Source: Cyclobacterium marinum DSM 745
GTDB taxonomy: Bacteria; Bacteroidota; Bacteroidia; Cytophagales; Cyclobacteriaceae
Direction: 5' to 3'
DNA: 64,000 nt
Assembly: GCF_000222485.1 (NCBI RefSeq)
Contig: NC_015914.1
Span: 5,252,001 to 5,316,000, forward strand
The notes beneath the pieces were generated by a model that did not search any database, had not been told where the DNA came from, and saw nothing but the letters and a program-made list of their open reading frames with translations. This document shows positions 1 to 8,553 of this stretch, piece after piece. The translations under genes and the position numbers were made by a program. The first letter of the stretch is position 1. Every line of letters starts with the position of its first letter.

Positions 1-174
1 GGATCGCTAGAGAATACGTTTAATAGGATTGCTGAAAATCCTGAGATGTATCCTTTAGCAACATCTATTCATAAAGGTTACAGATATTGCGTTCATAGCT
101 CACATACAATATTCTTCACAGTAGAGGATCAGGTCAGGATAGTTAGGATCATTGGTAAACAAAAATTTCCTTAG
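1..174 (+). CDS. ParE/RelE-type toxin, C-terminal fragment (cut by window edge)
   Basis: The frame is open from the first base and ends with TAG at 172-174, giving the last 57 residues of a protein whose start lies outside the window. The tail has the pattern of ParE-family toxins: a basic-aromatic stretch (KGYRYCVHSSHTIFF) followed by a strand ending VRIVRIIGKQ. ParE toxins poison gyrase and related RelE toxins cleave mRNA; which applies here cannot be told from the tail. The partner antitoxin would be expected just upstream. A second toxin-antitoxin remnant follows 70 bp later. Whether the full gene is intact is unknown. Confidence 0.6.
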   Translation, partial: GSLENTFNRIAENPEMYPLATSIHKGYRYCVHSSHTIFFTVEDQVRIVRIIGKQKFP

Positions 175-247
175 TCTTCCAAAAACCAGAAATGTTAAAT
201 AGATTTCTTGCCATATTAACTACCACGTTTACAAAATTTCTAATTAC

Positions 248-499
248 ATGGTTGTAGTAAGCACTAGAGAATTTCGTCAAAACCTAAAAAAATATCTGGA
301 TTTAATAGACAAAAATGAGCGAGTTATCATACAGAGAGGAAAAAACAAAGTGTATGAAATCTCCAACAACATAAAAAATGATAGATTTTTTGACGATCCA
401 GTTATTCAAGAACGTTTGGCAAAAAGTATTCAATCCTACAATGAGGGAAAAACTACTAAGTTAACAGATGATCAATTGAAGGAATTTCTTGGCCTATGA
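248..499 (+). CDS. Phd/YefM-type antitoxin
   Basis: This 83-residue protein begins like the Phd/YefM antitoxins: an N-terminal REFRQNLKKYLDLIDKNE segment, then a strand with VIIQRGKNKVYEI. In the family this half dimerises and binds the operator, while the C-terminal half wraps the toxin; here that tail is charged (residues 45-83). The TGA stop overlaps the ATG of a toxin-like frame at 496 in an ATGA junction, the usual arrangement of a type II toxin-antitoxin operon. The toxin frame stops after 16 codons, so this antitoxin is probably orphaned. Confidence 0.7.
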   Translation: MVVVSTREFRQNLKKYLDLIDKNERVIIQRGKNKVYEISNNIKNDRFFDDPVIQERLAKSIQSYNEGKTTKLTDDQLKEFLGL

Positions 500-546
500 T
501 ATTTGAGATTGTTTTTACTACTAAAGCAATGGAAGATATTTGTTAA
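496..546 (+). pseudogene. Truncated RelE/Txe-like toxin start
   Basis: Beginning at the ATG that overlaps the antitoxin stop, 16 codons read MIFEIVFTTKAMEDIC and then TAA. This resembles the start of Txe/YoeB/RelE-type toxins, which open with a beta strand and then a helix beginning TxxAxEDI. No continuation was recognised in another frame immediately downstream, so the rest appears deleted rather than frameshifted. The short length makes the family call tentative, but position and phase relative to the antitoxin fit. Confidence 0.5.
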
Positions 547-593
547 AATGAGCTCCGTAAACCGGTCTATACTTCTTAATACTCAACCTACTC

Positions 594-788
594 TTACCTC
601 TGGTATTTCTTAAAATTCTCTTCTTGTTCAAAAATCTCTTTGTATACCTCATCCCTCACCTATTGGTCGGGCAAAGCACTTTTTAGGGAAGCATTGTTTT
701 TTTCTATGTTATGGAAGGCAGTATCTATTAACAGTGCAATATCGCCTTGTTTAGAATGTACCATCACATGCCATAGGTGGTATTCAAA
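594..788 (-). pseudogene. hsdM: Type I restriction-modification remnant (HsdM-like piece)
   Basis: On the reverse strand a frame from 788 down to 660 encodes about 42 residues containing GDIALLIDTAFHNIEKNN and ASLKSALPDQ. This matches the conserved region near the start of HsdM methylases (IDxAxxxIEKxNxxLKGxLP). It ends in TAG at 660-662, and the same frame continues to TAA at 594 with a lysine-rich peptide (EVYKEIFEQEENFKKYQR) that may come from another part of the system. There is an in-frame stop upstream, so neither piece is a working gene. It lies beside two toxin-antitoxin remnants. Confidence 0.5.
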
Positions 789-1051
789 CTAAAATCGAAA
801 GTATTTGACAAAAAACCTCTAAAAACTTCCTCTCAATAAAAAAACACGGATAAAACCGTCAATAAGTGATTTTGTGCCCATCGTTACGTAGAAAAAAACA
901 AAAATCCGGACAAAATCATTAAACACTCAATTACCAAACCAATAGCTCACCCCCCAACCATAAAAACCTCACCATTACAGATTTGTTATGTTATCTAAAA
1001 ATCAACACCTAAATTCCTCAGCGAATTCTTAATTCAGCAGGGATTCCAATA
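789..1051. other. Intergenic, no gene recognised
   Basis: AT-rich spacer between the restriction-modification remnant and the first palindromic repeat. No frame of meaningful length or clear hairpin was seen. It may hold further decayed sequence that I cannot place. Confidence 0.4.
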
Positions 1052-1137
1052 GAGATAAAACCTTCCAGGTTTCACTCACCTAATTTTAACATCAGGCTGC
1101 TGATCAATAAAACCTGGAAGGTTTCCGGATTTAACCT
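1052..1137. repeat. Palindromic intergenic repeat, copy 1
   Basis: The arms AAAACCTTCCAGGTTT (1057-1072) and AAAACCTGGAAGGTTT (1109-1124) form an inverted repeat around a 36-base spacer containing TAATTTTAACATC. A near copy in the same orientation lies at 4152-4237. The element is too short to encode anything and resembles the non-autonomous palindromic repeats scattered between Bacteroidota genes. It sits 3' of the sialidase-like gene, whose stop is at 1172. Confidence 0.75.
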
Positions 1138-1171
1138 AATCATTATCAATTAACAATTATATAATTAACCA

Positions 1172-2308
1172 TTAATAATTATTCAAAAACTCCTCCCAAT
1201 CCTTACCATCCGTAAGCCAGGCAAGGTTGAAAATGGCCATTTTACCTGAGTAACCTTTAGGGTCTTCGCCTTCTCCTTCAAAAAATAGGTAAATCAATCC
1301 TTCACTTGGAGTACCGGCTCTTCCGGCGGTCATGGATGAATAGGCAAACTTGCCTTCTTCTACCAGTTTGTTTACCGGCCAGGTTTTGCCGCCATCGAAG
1401 CTGGCCCAGACGGTTCCGTGGTTTCTGCCTTCATTGGATACTATATTGCTATAGAGCAAGACATCATGCCCTTCGATTGGCAGTCTAATCAAGCCTGCCA
1501 TCAATCCATAATCCCCGCTTTGGTCTCCATCAGGCAATTCTTCACTTACGTATAGTCCTTCCCAGGTCTCTCCCCCATCTTTACTGTGCGCTATATACCT
1601 CATTCTTGGGTTTAAACCATCAGTAGACAAGTGCCGGCGGGAATTGTAGTAGATCGTTCCATCAGAAAGTTCTGTCAGCGTGGCTTCACCTGTTCCATTG
1701 GCAGGAAAAGGGGCGCTTGTGTGCCACGTTTTACCTGCATCATCACTATAAATGGCATTGGTATAATGGTTGGGCCAAAACTCCTTGTTATTGCCCCCAT
1801 CATAATTACGTGTGGGCCGAATCAATCTGCCTTTCTTTTCACCGAATTGTAAGGTAATGCCATGCTCATTCATGTGCATGGAAGGAACATTTCCATTCTT
1901 GTCTCCTGTTAGACTTGTTTCTTCAGCTGCCCATGTTTTCCCATTGTCTTTACTCCTGTACATTTTAAAAGGGGAAATGGGATGACCTTCTTCTACAAAT
2001 GCCAAAATATCTCCACTGTTTTCATCCACTATAACGCCTCCTCCTTGAAAACCTGGCTCAGCAAGGGTAATGATTGGCCCCCAGCTTTTGCCACCATCTT
2101 CACTCCTACGCACTTGGTAACTTTTATTTCCCCAAGTGGCTACAATCGAACCATCCTTAGCCGTTACCACATTGGGAAATCGCTCTCCTGCAAAAATCTC
2201 ACTTAACTCAAAAACGGCTTTGCCATCGTTCCAAAATTCATTTTTGGGTTTTTGGTTGGCACAGGAACCTATAATAAAAAGCAATGCGATAAATACAGAT
2301 TGTCTCAC
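1172..2308 (-). CDS. Sialidase/BNR-repeat lipoprotein (exo-alpha-sialidase-like)
   Basis: A 378-residue secreted protein. The N-terminus is a lipoprotein signal with a lipobox around Cys16 (IIGSC). Five Asp-box motifs (S/F-x-D-x-G-x-T/S-W) recur along the chain, among them RSEDGGKSW, RSKDNGKTW, YSDDAGKTW and HSKDGGETW, the hallmark of the six-bladed sialidase propeller. Family members remove terminal sialic acid or related sugars, but many Asp-box proteins of this type have no proven substrate. It is followed, 53 bp upstream on the same strand, by a DUF4038 glycosidase lipoprotein, so the pair are probably co-transcribed surface or periplasmic glycan-processing proteins. Confidence 0.8.
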   Translation of the reverse strand: MRQSVFIALLFIIGSCANQKPKNEFWNDGKAVFELSEIFAGERFPNVVTAKDGSIVATWGNKSYQVRRSEDGGKSWGPIITLAEPGFQGGGVIVDENSGDILAFVEEGHPISPFKMYRSKDNGKTWAAEETSLTGDKNGNVPSMHMNEHGITLQFGEKKGRLIRPTRNYDGGNNKEFWPNHYTNAIYSDDAGKTWHTSAPFPANGTGEATLTELSDGTIYYNSRRHLSTDGLNPRMRYIAHSKDGGETWEGLYVSEELPDGDQSGDYGLMAGLIRLPIEGHDVLLYSNIVSNEGRNHGTVWASFDGGKTWPVNKLVEEGKFAYSSMTAGRAGTPSEGLIYLFFEGEGEDPKGYSGKMAIFNLAWLTDGKDWEEFLNNY

Positions 2309-2361
2309 TAGAATAAATTTTATTGGTACAAATTAAGAAATCAAAACAGGTAAAAGTCAAT

Positions 2362-4023
2362 TTAAATATTTTCTCTTTTGCCTACAAGCAATACCCAAGG
2401 TTCATTGTCTGGGGCAGTGAAGGTTTGAACGGTTTCCGTAACTGTGGCTTTCTCTAAGAATGCACCTGACTTCGGGTTGAACCACTGGTAAGGCATTTCA
2501 GGTGTTAATTCACTTAGGGTTATTTCTCCCCCTTCGTTGAGATAACTCACATAAAACTCACCTGCTTTGGCCAGACATAGCTTCCCTCCTGCTAAGTCAG
2601 CGCGTTTTTCCATATCTGTAAAAGGCATGCCCTCCAAGGCTCGTGCTACAAATCCTACATAGCGACTACCTTCCAGATTCAAGGCTTCCCTCCAGGATAC
2701 TTCAGAATTTGCCCATGCTGCCCATCCTTCTTCATCAGGACTCACTTTCCACTGCCACATGCCACCTGCACCGTAAACAACGCCCATGGTGCCTCCTGAC
2801 ATCAACTGCATCCATGCTTCTTCTCCCTGCCACCAGCCTGAACCATTTTCCGGATCTCTTATTCCTTCATAAGTCGGTTCTCCATTTGCCACGGCTTTTG
2901 TGGGCTTATTCTCATACATTAGTTCCACTTTATCATAAATCTTTTGGGCAGTATGCCCGGTTTGTGCCCACTGAAAATCCAGCCATTCGGCAGATTGGAA
3001 AGCCTTATTGTAATGTACTTTATATGTCTCCGGATCAGCCCAATTAGGAATAAAATCATCAAAGGGGTTGTAGTGAATCCCGGTTGGTTGTTGGTAAGCA
3101 TCCCAAGCTTCGACGGTTTCACCACCTTCTTTAACCCCTACTTCTCTGCCCATTCCATCAGCACCAACCAACCACATGGCCGGACGGGCTCCATAGCGTG
3201 CCACAAGGTATTTGCAATAGCGAGCATATTCTTCAGCCACTATATTCTTGCCCAACACCTCTTTTCCTTTCCAACCAAAACCATGAAAAACAGGCTGATA
3301 GACCGGGACAATTTCATGAGCCACAAGTATGCTCATAAGGCTGTCCATATATTGGAAATACTCAGTGTTGATCGCATTAATATGTCCTTCCTGCAAATCA
3401 GAAAAAGCAACAGCAAAACCTTGATCCGTATCCCTTGCATTGGGACCGGTAGCGCCTTGGTCAGGTTGAATGCTCATAAGTAAAGCAGCATTAAAGCCTT
3501 TTCCCCCACGATCTTGGGCATACTGTGCTACATCTGCATAGGTTGCTCTCCATGGCATCGCCCAAGGGGTATCTCCCACCACGATAAAAGGCGTACCATC
3601 TGCATGGACTACATTTCGCTTGCCCTCAGACATGCGCAATAGACCATGCCTCAACAATTGATTTTCACCAGCATAGGCCACACTTTTAAGCTTTCCCTCT
3701 TGCCCATGCAAGCCTATTTCACTGTTATCGGAAGAGCTGGTCTTCCATTTCCACTCTCCATTGGCAATAGGAGAAGCAAAGCGAACTTTCCAGTTTTGTC
3801 CCCCATCCCAGAAGGCAGGTCGGCGCAGTTGCTGTCCATCTGGACCTACAAACTCCGCATACATTTCTATATCCGTATATGGATTCTTATAGATATTGGC
3901 TGCGGTAAAAACCAGCTCTATTTCCTCCCACTGAGGGGCTTCTATGGCTGCTTTTTCCGATTGAGAGGCAGTACAACTAAAAAGAAAATTACTAATGACA
4001 AAGAGGGCAAAGACAATTCTCAT
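2362..4023 (-). CDS. DUF5060/DUF4038 glycoside hydrolase lipoprotein
   Basis: This 553-residue protein has a lipoprotein signal (lipobox LFSC, Cys17). It then has a DUF5060-type beta-sandwich at about residues 30-105 (PAFWDGGQNWKVRFASP), a DUF4038 catalytic (beta/alpha)8-like domain at about 125-450 (GTPFIVVGDTPWAMPW, GGKGFNAALLMSIQPDQG), and a C-terminal collagenase-associated sandwich domain ending WVLLVGK. DUF4038 includes GH140 apiosidases and related plant or algal polysaccharide enzymes; the exact sugar here is unknown. It precedes the sialidase-like lipoprotein in the same direction, and the pair is bracketed by two palindromic repeats. Confidence 0.8.
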   Translation of the reverse strand: MRIVFALFVISNFLFSCTASQSEKAAIEAPQWEEIELVFTAANIYKNPYTDIEMYAEFVGPDGQQLRRPAFWDGGQNWKVRFASPIANGEWKWKTSSSDNSEIGLHGQEGKLKSVAYAGENQLLRHGLLRMSEGKRNVVHADGTPFIVVGDTPWAMPWRATYADVAQYAQDRGGKGFNAALLMSIQPDQGATGPNARDTDQGFAVAFSDLQEGHINAINTEYFQYMDSLMSILVAHEIVPVYQPVFHGFGWKGKEVLGKNIVAEEYARYCKYLVARYGARPAMWLVGADGMGREVGVKEGGETVEAWDAYQQPTGIHYNPFDDFIPNWADPETYKVHYNKAFQSAEWLDFQWAQTGHTAQKIYDKVELMYENKPTKAVANGEPTYEGIRDPENGSGWWQGEEAWMQLMSGGTMGVVYGAGGMWQWKVSPDEEGWAAWANSEVSWREALNLEGSRYVGFVARALEGMPFTDMEKRADLAGGKLCLAKAGEFYVSYLNEGGEITLSELTPEMPYQWFNPKSGAFLEKATVTETVQTFTAPDNEPWVLLVGKRENI

Positions 4024-4151
4024 GGGCTTAAATTTTTATTATTGACATGACAGCGATTGTATTACTGCCTTCAGTTGAGTGTATCGGCAAACGAAATCAT
4101 AGCAAATACCTAATTTCCGTAGCCTATTTCTTTAATCAATTGGTTCTTGTT

Positions 4152-4237
4152 GAGATTAAACCTTCCAGGTTTTACTCAGCTAATTTTAACATCGCGCTGA
4201 TTATCAACAAAACCTGCAAGGTTTGCGGATTTAAATA
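4152..4237. repeat. Palindromic intergenic repeat, copy 2
   Basis: A near copy of the 1052-1137 repeat in the same orientation. The left arm AAACCTTCCAGGTTT (4158-4172) and right arm AAAACCTGCAAGGTTT (4209-4224) surround the shared TAATTTTAACATC spacer. One arm carries a G-to-C change that weakens the pairing. It lies 5' of the DUF4038 gene, so the two copies bracket a 3-kb two-gene block. Confidence 0.75.
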
Positions 4238-4532
4238 AATAATAAAACCATCATTAAATTCCAGACAATACAAATAAACAGAAATTGCTCCTATTTAATC
4301 AATGCTTTCAAAAAAATTTGGTGATTTGATAAAATATAGGAATTATAGTTTATTATAATCTTAAATCAGGCGCAAAAAATTCAGAGAAACCTTTGATGAA
4401 AAATTCCTATTCCCCTAAACTTTTAAGGAATCAACTTCTATAAAAAAGACCGGATTAAATAAAACCCGGCCCTTAGCATGGTTATTTTGATTTATAAACT
4501 TGGCAACTATTTCTATTATAGTAAAGGAAAAG
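4238..4532. other. Intergenic, nothing recognised
   Basis: AT-rich spacer between the second palindromic repeat and the end of the phosphodiesterase gene. No convincing coding frame, RNA gene or strong terminator hairpin was seen. Confidence 0.4.
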
Positions 4533-5429
4533 TCATTTAATGCTTTCCAACACGGGTTTTCCTCTCCATACCTGTGGCATTTCCAGACCAAATATCCAGG
4601 CAATGGTGGCCGCTGTATCATAGGTCATGATCAGGTCTGAAATCTCATGGTTCTTTTTTATACCCCTGCCTTCAATAATCCATGGGATATATATTTCTTC
4701 CAAACTTTTTCCTCCATGGCCTTTTCCTGTTCCTCCATGATCTGAAGACAGCATAAAAATGGTTTCATCAGCAATGCCCGCCTCTTCAATGGCATCATAA
4801 ATTCGACCAATTCTATGGTCTACATTTTTTAGTTCTGCATAGTATTCCGGAGTATCGTGGCCAATCCCATGTCCTACTCCATCTGGTTCACTCAAATGGA
4901 TAAATACAAAATTTGGTTTCTCTTTAATAATTAATTCAGAAGCTTTTTCGGTACAGATTTCATCATCATCTCCATGCATCACCACATCAATGCCATCCTT
5001 TTCCAACAGGTATTCAATGCCACCCCAGCTATAAATTGCTGCGGTTTTGGCTTGAGGCATTTGCTCTCTAATCAAGCCAAAGATAGAAGGGTAAATCCCA
5101 TAATTACCAATTTTTGCAGGTGGAATCTCCGGCGTTTTGCTTCCCCATTCAGTATATCCATGGGCCGTAGGACCTGAGCCCATCAACATAGAAGCCCAAT
5201 TTACTGCACTGGATGAGGGTAAGACTGTTCTGGCTTTTAAACTGTAACTTCCGGATTCCATAATTCTTTTAAGGTTTGGCATTTCACCCTGAGGAATTGC
5301 ATAAGCTCCTAAGCCATCCAAACCCAATAAAACCACATGTTTTACTTTTTTCACTTGGGCCTTCAAGGCTGCAGTACTCAGTAACATTGCCGGCAACAGC
5401 AGTACTAAGGCTAATTTTTTACAGTTCAT
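4533..5429 (-). CDS. Secreted type I phosphodiesterase/nucleotide pyrophosphatase-family protein
   Basis: A 298-residue alkaline-phosphatase-superfamily enzyme with a cleavable signal ending LKAQ (about residue 25). Recognisable elements are the first metal site VVLLGLDGLG (Asp38), a nucleophile loop VLPSSSAVNWASMLMG (about 69-84), HLSEPDGVGHGIGHD, and the late metal site SSDHGGTGKGHGG. The family hydrolyses phosphodiester or phosphomonoester bonds with two metal ions. At about 300 residues it is short compared with eukaryotic ENPP enzymes but normal for bacterial ones. Single gene, no partner; exported to the periplasm. Substrate unknown. Confidence 0.8.
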   Translation of the reverse strand: MNCKKLALVLLLPAMLLSTAALKAQVKKVKHVVLLGLDGLGAYAIPQGEMPNLKRIMESGSYSLKARTVLPSSSAVNWASMLMGSGPTAHGYTEWGSKTPEIPPAKIGNYGIYPSIFGLIREQMPQAKTAAIYSWGGIEYLLEKDGIDVVMHGDDDEICTEKASELIIKEKPNFVFIHLSEPDGVGHGIGHDTPEYYAELKNVDHRIGRIYDAIEEAGIADETIFMLSSDHGGTGKGHGGKSLEEIYIPWIIEGRGIKKNHEISDLIMTYDTAATIAWIFGLEMPQVWRGKPVLESIK

Positions 5430-6034
5430 TTATTTACTTGTTTATTTTTAATTGATTCAAAACAATATGCCTTTCCGGAAGGTACATACAGCAGGTAACA
5501 CTTTCCATTTTAAAGGTTTTCCCAAACAAATACTATGGTAAGCCTATTTTTATTTAGCCTATTAAGCTTCAAAACTATCAAATACTTATAAATTAAAAGC
5601 TCCGTTCATCCCATTGTTAAGATATTTCCCATCAACTTCAAAAAGTTATCGATACCATAAGTCTTTAAATAGTATTTGGTTACTACTGACTAATATTCAA
5701 AAAGATTGACTATAATTAAAAAAGGGGTTTATTGGCTCCACAGGTGCTCAATCAAGATTATTTGCAAGTTCTTAACCTTATAAAAATTGATCTATTTATC
5801 CAGTCTATGCTTTATTATTGCTCCAATGCCATGGCTAACAAATCATTTTGGATTCTCCCGGGTCTATAACAATTTATCTCAAGCCTACTAAAATAATTGG
5901 TATATTGATTTTCAATTATTCTATACGTTTTGATCCCATTTATTGAAAAAAAATCGTCCATAATGAAGGCAATGGGCTTATTTCCCAGAAATGAAGAAAA
6001 GTCAACAAATCACTGAAACAGATTACCAATACCA
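5430..6034. other. Long divergent intergenic region
   Basis: About 600 bases between divergently transcribed genes (phosphodiesterase to the left, secreted orphan protein to the right), so promoters for both should lie here. The sequence is AT-rich. I found no exact TAnnTTTG box at a convincing distance from either start and no riboswitch-like fold. Confidence 0.4.
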
Positions 6035-7192
6035 ATGAAAAAAACATTACTATTCGCCTTAATTTTTAATTTGATATTAGGGAATACACAAGGGCAAGAA
6101 GTTAAAATCCCAAGTCATTGGCCCGATGCTTTCTTTTCAGGAGACCAAGGGAAAATGCATGTACAAGGCATGGCTTTAGATAAGGAAAATGGATTTATTT
6201 ATCTTTCTTTTACCAATAAACTGGTCAAAATGGACCTTTCAGGCCACATGGTAGGAAGCGTAGGCGGATTTATGGGTCACCTGGGCGATTTGGATTTCAA
6301 CGAAGAAGATGGTAAAATCTACGGTTCTTTGGAGTATAAAAATGATGCTATAGGTAAAGGGATCAAAAAGACTTTAGGAAAAGAAGAGAGTACGGGTGTG
6401 AACGGATTCTATATAGCCATTTTTGATGGGGCCAAAATTGTACGGTCCGATATGGATGCCGAAACAGAGGACCTATTGCGTACTGTTTATTTATCAGAGG
6501 TGGTACAAGATTATGAGGCTAAAGTAAATGTAGCTGGTAAAATCATGCCTCACCGATTTGCCTGTTCAGGCATCGATGGACTTACCTTTGCTCCTACTAT
6601 AGGAAGTTCTAATCTGAATAAGAAATATCTATATGTTGCCTATGGAATTTATGGGGATGTAGATAGGGATGACAATGACCATCAGGTAATTTTAAAGTAT
6701 GATGTCAGCAATTGGGATAAATATCAAAAGCAGCTATCCCAAGATAACCTGCATACCTCAGGTCCTAAAAAACCATTAGAAAAATATTTTTTGAAAACCG
6801 GCAATACCCGTTATGGTATCCAAAATTTAGCCTATGATTCACATACGGGGAATTTGTTTGCGGCGGTGTATAAGGGATCCAAAACCCAATTTCCGAATTA
6901 TGATTTATTCGTTATTGATGGCCATAAAAAGCCTAGAAGAAGCCAAATTCATTCTGATAATAAAGAAATAAAAGTCAAGACCTTGTCTTTGTTGCAAGCT
7001 GGGCCTAAGGATTCTGATACAGGTATTCGTGGTTGGCATTATAAATGGGGAGCGACAGGTATACAGTCCTTGGGTGATGGTTTGTTTTATATATCCCACA
7101 ATGAAAAAGACGATAATGGATTACAGCGGACCACCTTGTATAAATACAGATGGGTTGGCGATTCCCAAAATGCATTTATCAGAGAAAATTGA
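6035..7192 (+). CDS. Secreted protein of unknown function, probable beta-propeller
   Basis: This 385-residue protein starts with a signal peptide (MKKTLLFALIFNLILGNTQGQ). The mature part has repeated propeller-like strands such as GMALDKENGFIYLSF and GDLDFNEEDGKIYGS near residues 47-105, and NLAYDSHTGNLFAAVY near 268. The regular spacing suggests a multi-bladed beta-propeller, but I recognise no named family and no catalytic motif. Acidic DxDxDD-like stretches (GDVDRDDNDH) could bind calcium. It stands alone, followed immediately by a cluster of non-coding hairpin repeats. Confidence 0.55.
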   Translation: MKKTLLFALIFNLILGNTQGQEVKIPSHWPDAFFSGDQGKMHVQGMALDKENGFIYLSFTNKLVKMDLSGHMVGSVGGFMGHLGDLDFNEEDGKIYGSLEYKNDAIGKGIKKTLGKEESTGVNGFYIAIFDGAKIVRSDMDAETEDLLRTVYLSEVVQDYEAKVNVAGKIMPHRFACSGIDGLTFAPTIGSSNLNKKYLYVAYGIYGDVDRDDNDHQVILKYDVSNWDKYQKQLSQDNLHTSGPKKPLEKYFLKTGNTRYGIQNLAYDSHTGNLFAAVYKGSKTQFPNYDLFVIDGHKKPRRSQIHSDNKEIKVKTLSLLQAGPKDSDTGIRGWHYKWGATGIQSLGDGLFYISHNEKDDNGLQRTTLYKYRWVGDSQNAFIREN

Positions 7193-7211
7193 ATTCCGAT
7201 TTCAAATGAAG

Positions 7212-7336
7212 ATTTTGTCAGCATTGTTGCAAAAAAAGGGCAACAATACCGCCAAAATCAAGTGACATTTGATTTCTTACCCGGTGGCTGACTCCACCGG
7301 CTATAATCATGTCACCCCTGCCGGGGTTTTCGGTTG
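7212..7336 (+). repeat. Three-hairpin intergenic element, unit 1
   Basis: First of four related units. Module 1 is an imperfect inverted repeat, ATTTTGTCAGCATTGTTGC (7212-7230) against GCAACAATACCGCCAAAAT (7240-7258). Module 2 is a CCGGTGG/CCACCGG stem (7281-7287, 7294-7300). Module 3 is an ACCCC/GGGGT stem (7314-7327) followed by TTTCGGTT. It begins 20 bp after the stop of the secreted orphan gene. The order and spacing of the modules are kept in the other units. Confidence 0.8.
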
Positions 7337-7382
7337 TCATAAAGGTTAATATATGGTTTCGGTAAAGGACTGTACCGTTGTA

Positions 7383-7507
7383 ATTTTGTCAGCATTGTTG
7401 CAAAAAAGGCAACAATACCGCCAAAATCAATGAAAATTGGATTATCAATCCGGTGGCTCATGCCACCGGCTACAAAAATATCACCCCTAAAGGGGTTTTC
7501 GGTTATC
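7383..7507 (+). repeat. Three-hairpin intergenic element, unit 2
   Basis: Same three modules as unit 1: the long inverted repeat at 7383-7427, the CCGGTGG/CCACCGG stem at 7450-7456 and 7463-7469, and the ACCCC/GGGGT stem at 7483-7496 followed by TTTTCGGTTATC. The loop sequences differ from unit 1 while the stems are the same. Confidence 0.8.
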
Positions 7508-7590
7508 GTAAAGATCAAATTTTTGTTTTAACAGGGAGATTTGCAAGATGGTCCAATTGGCTAGATAGCTTTAGGCGTGTCATTGAATCT

Positions 7591-8046
7591 CGACAAAGAA
7601 ACTCTTTTATGACAGCATATTATGTCAGGTATTTTCGGCCTTTAAAGCTTATGGTTTATGGAGATGCATGGAGGGCGTTAAAAAAATGAGTTAGCTCCAA
7701 TAAGGAGATCCACTCATTTTTAGCCCGGAATTCAGCGCCAAAAATCAAATGATGGAAACGTTAATGATCAATTTTCCCTAAACCTAATCCATCATTTGAA
7801 ATAAGATTTGACAGCCTTGATTTTTTTGGTTCGTTTTTGATCATAGCCTGCCCTGATTTTTTACTCACTCAGGGCCTGCCCTGATTGGCTACGCTTCAGG
7901 GGAAAAAATGAACAGTGGGAATAATGAAAATTTAACCAGTCAGGTAAGACCTGGATTACAAGGTCAATTCATTTCCGTGAGAAAACGTTCATTAGGGAGA
8001 TTTTGTTAGCATTGTTGCGAAAAAAGGGCAACAATACCGCCAAAAT
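7591..8046. repeat. Large diverged duplication, copy A
   Basis: About 456 bases that match 8155-8553 closely along most of their length, including the stretch from CGACAAAGAAACTCTTTTAT through the AACAGTGGGAATAATGAAAA segment to the inverted repeat of the next hairpin unit. Copy A differs by a replacement and insertion near 7839-7905 that contains repeated CCTGCCCTGA and CAGGG motifs. Short open frames within it are interrupted differently in the two copies, so I treat the region as non-coding. Confidence 0.8.
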
Positions 8047-8120
8047 CAAGATGTGTTGATCATTTAATACCAAGGGCTGGTACCCTTGGCTAGTATATTA
8101 CACCCCTTTGGGGCTTGGTG
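8000..8120 (+). repeat. Three-hairpin intergenic element, unit 3 (compensatory stem change)
   Basis: Module 1 lies at 8000-8046. In module 2 both arms have changed together to CCAAGGG (8070-8076) and CCCTTGG (8083-8089), so pairing is retained despite the sequence change. Module 3 is CCCC TTT GGGG at 8103-8113. The double change is evidence that the stem, rather than the sequence, is under selection, although gene conversion between arms is possible. Confidence 0.8.
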
Positions 8121-8154
8121 AGGTTATATGATTTAATCTGTGTTTTGGATGAAT

Positions 8155-8553
8155 CGACAAAGAAACTCTTTTATGACAGCATGTTATTTCAGGTATTTTC
8201 GGCCTTCAAAGCTTATGGTTTTTGGAGATGCATGGAGGGCGTTAAAAAAATGAGTTAGCTCCAATAAGGAGATCCACTCATTTTTAGCCCGGAATTCAGC
8301 GCCAAAAATCAAATGATGGATACGTTAATGATCAATTTTCCCTAAACCTAATCCATCATTTGAAATAAGATTTGACAGCCTTGACCTTTTTGGTTCGTTT
8401 TTGGGTCAAGCCAAAAATGAACAGTGGGAATAATGAAAAATCAACCAATCAGGTAAGACCTGGATTACAAGGTCAATTCATTTCCATGAGGAAACTTTCA
8501 TCAGGGAGATTTTGTCAGCATTGTTGCGGAATTGGCAACAATACCGCCAAAAT
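8155..8553. repeat. Large diverged duplication, copy B
   Basis: About 399 bases nearly identical to copy A (7591-8046) without the roughly 57-base insertion. It contains GGTTCGTTTTTGGGTCAAGCC where copy A has the inserted block. It ends in the inverted-repeat module of hairpin unit 4, as copy A ends in that of unit 3, so duplication probably included the hairpin element. Confidence 0.8.

Noticed and set aside
7453..7689. A 78-codon open frame in the repeat cluster
   Set aside because: It lies across hairpin unit 2 and the start of the duplication; the duplicate copy does not keep the frame, and no family resemblance was found.
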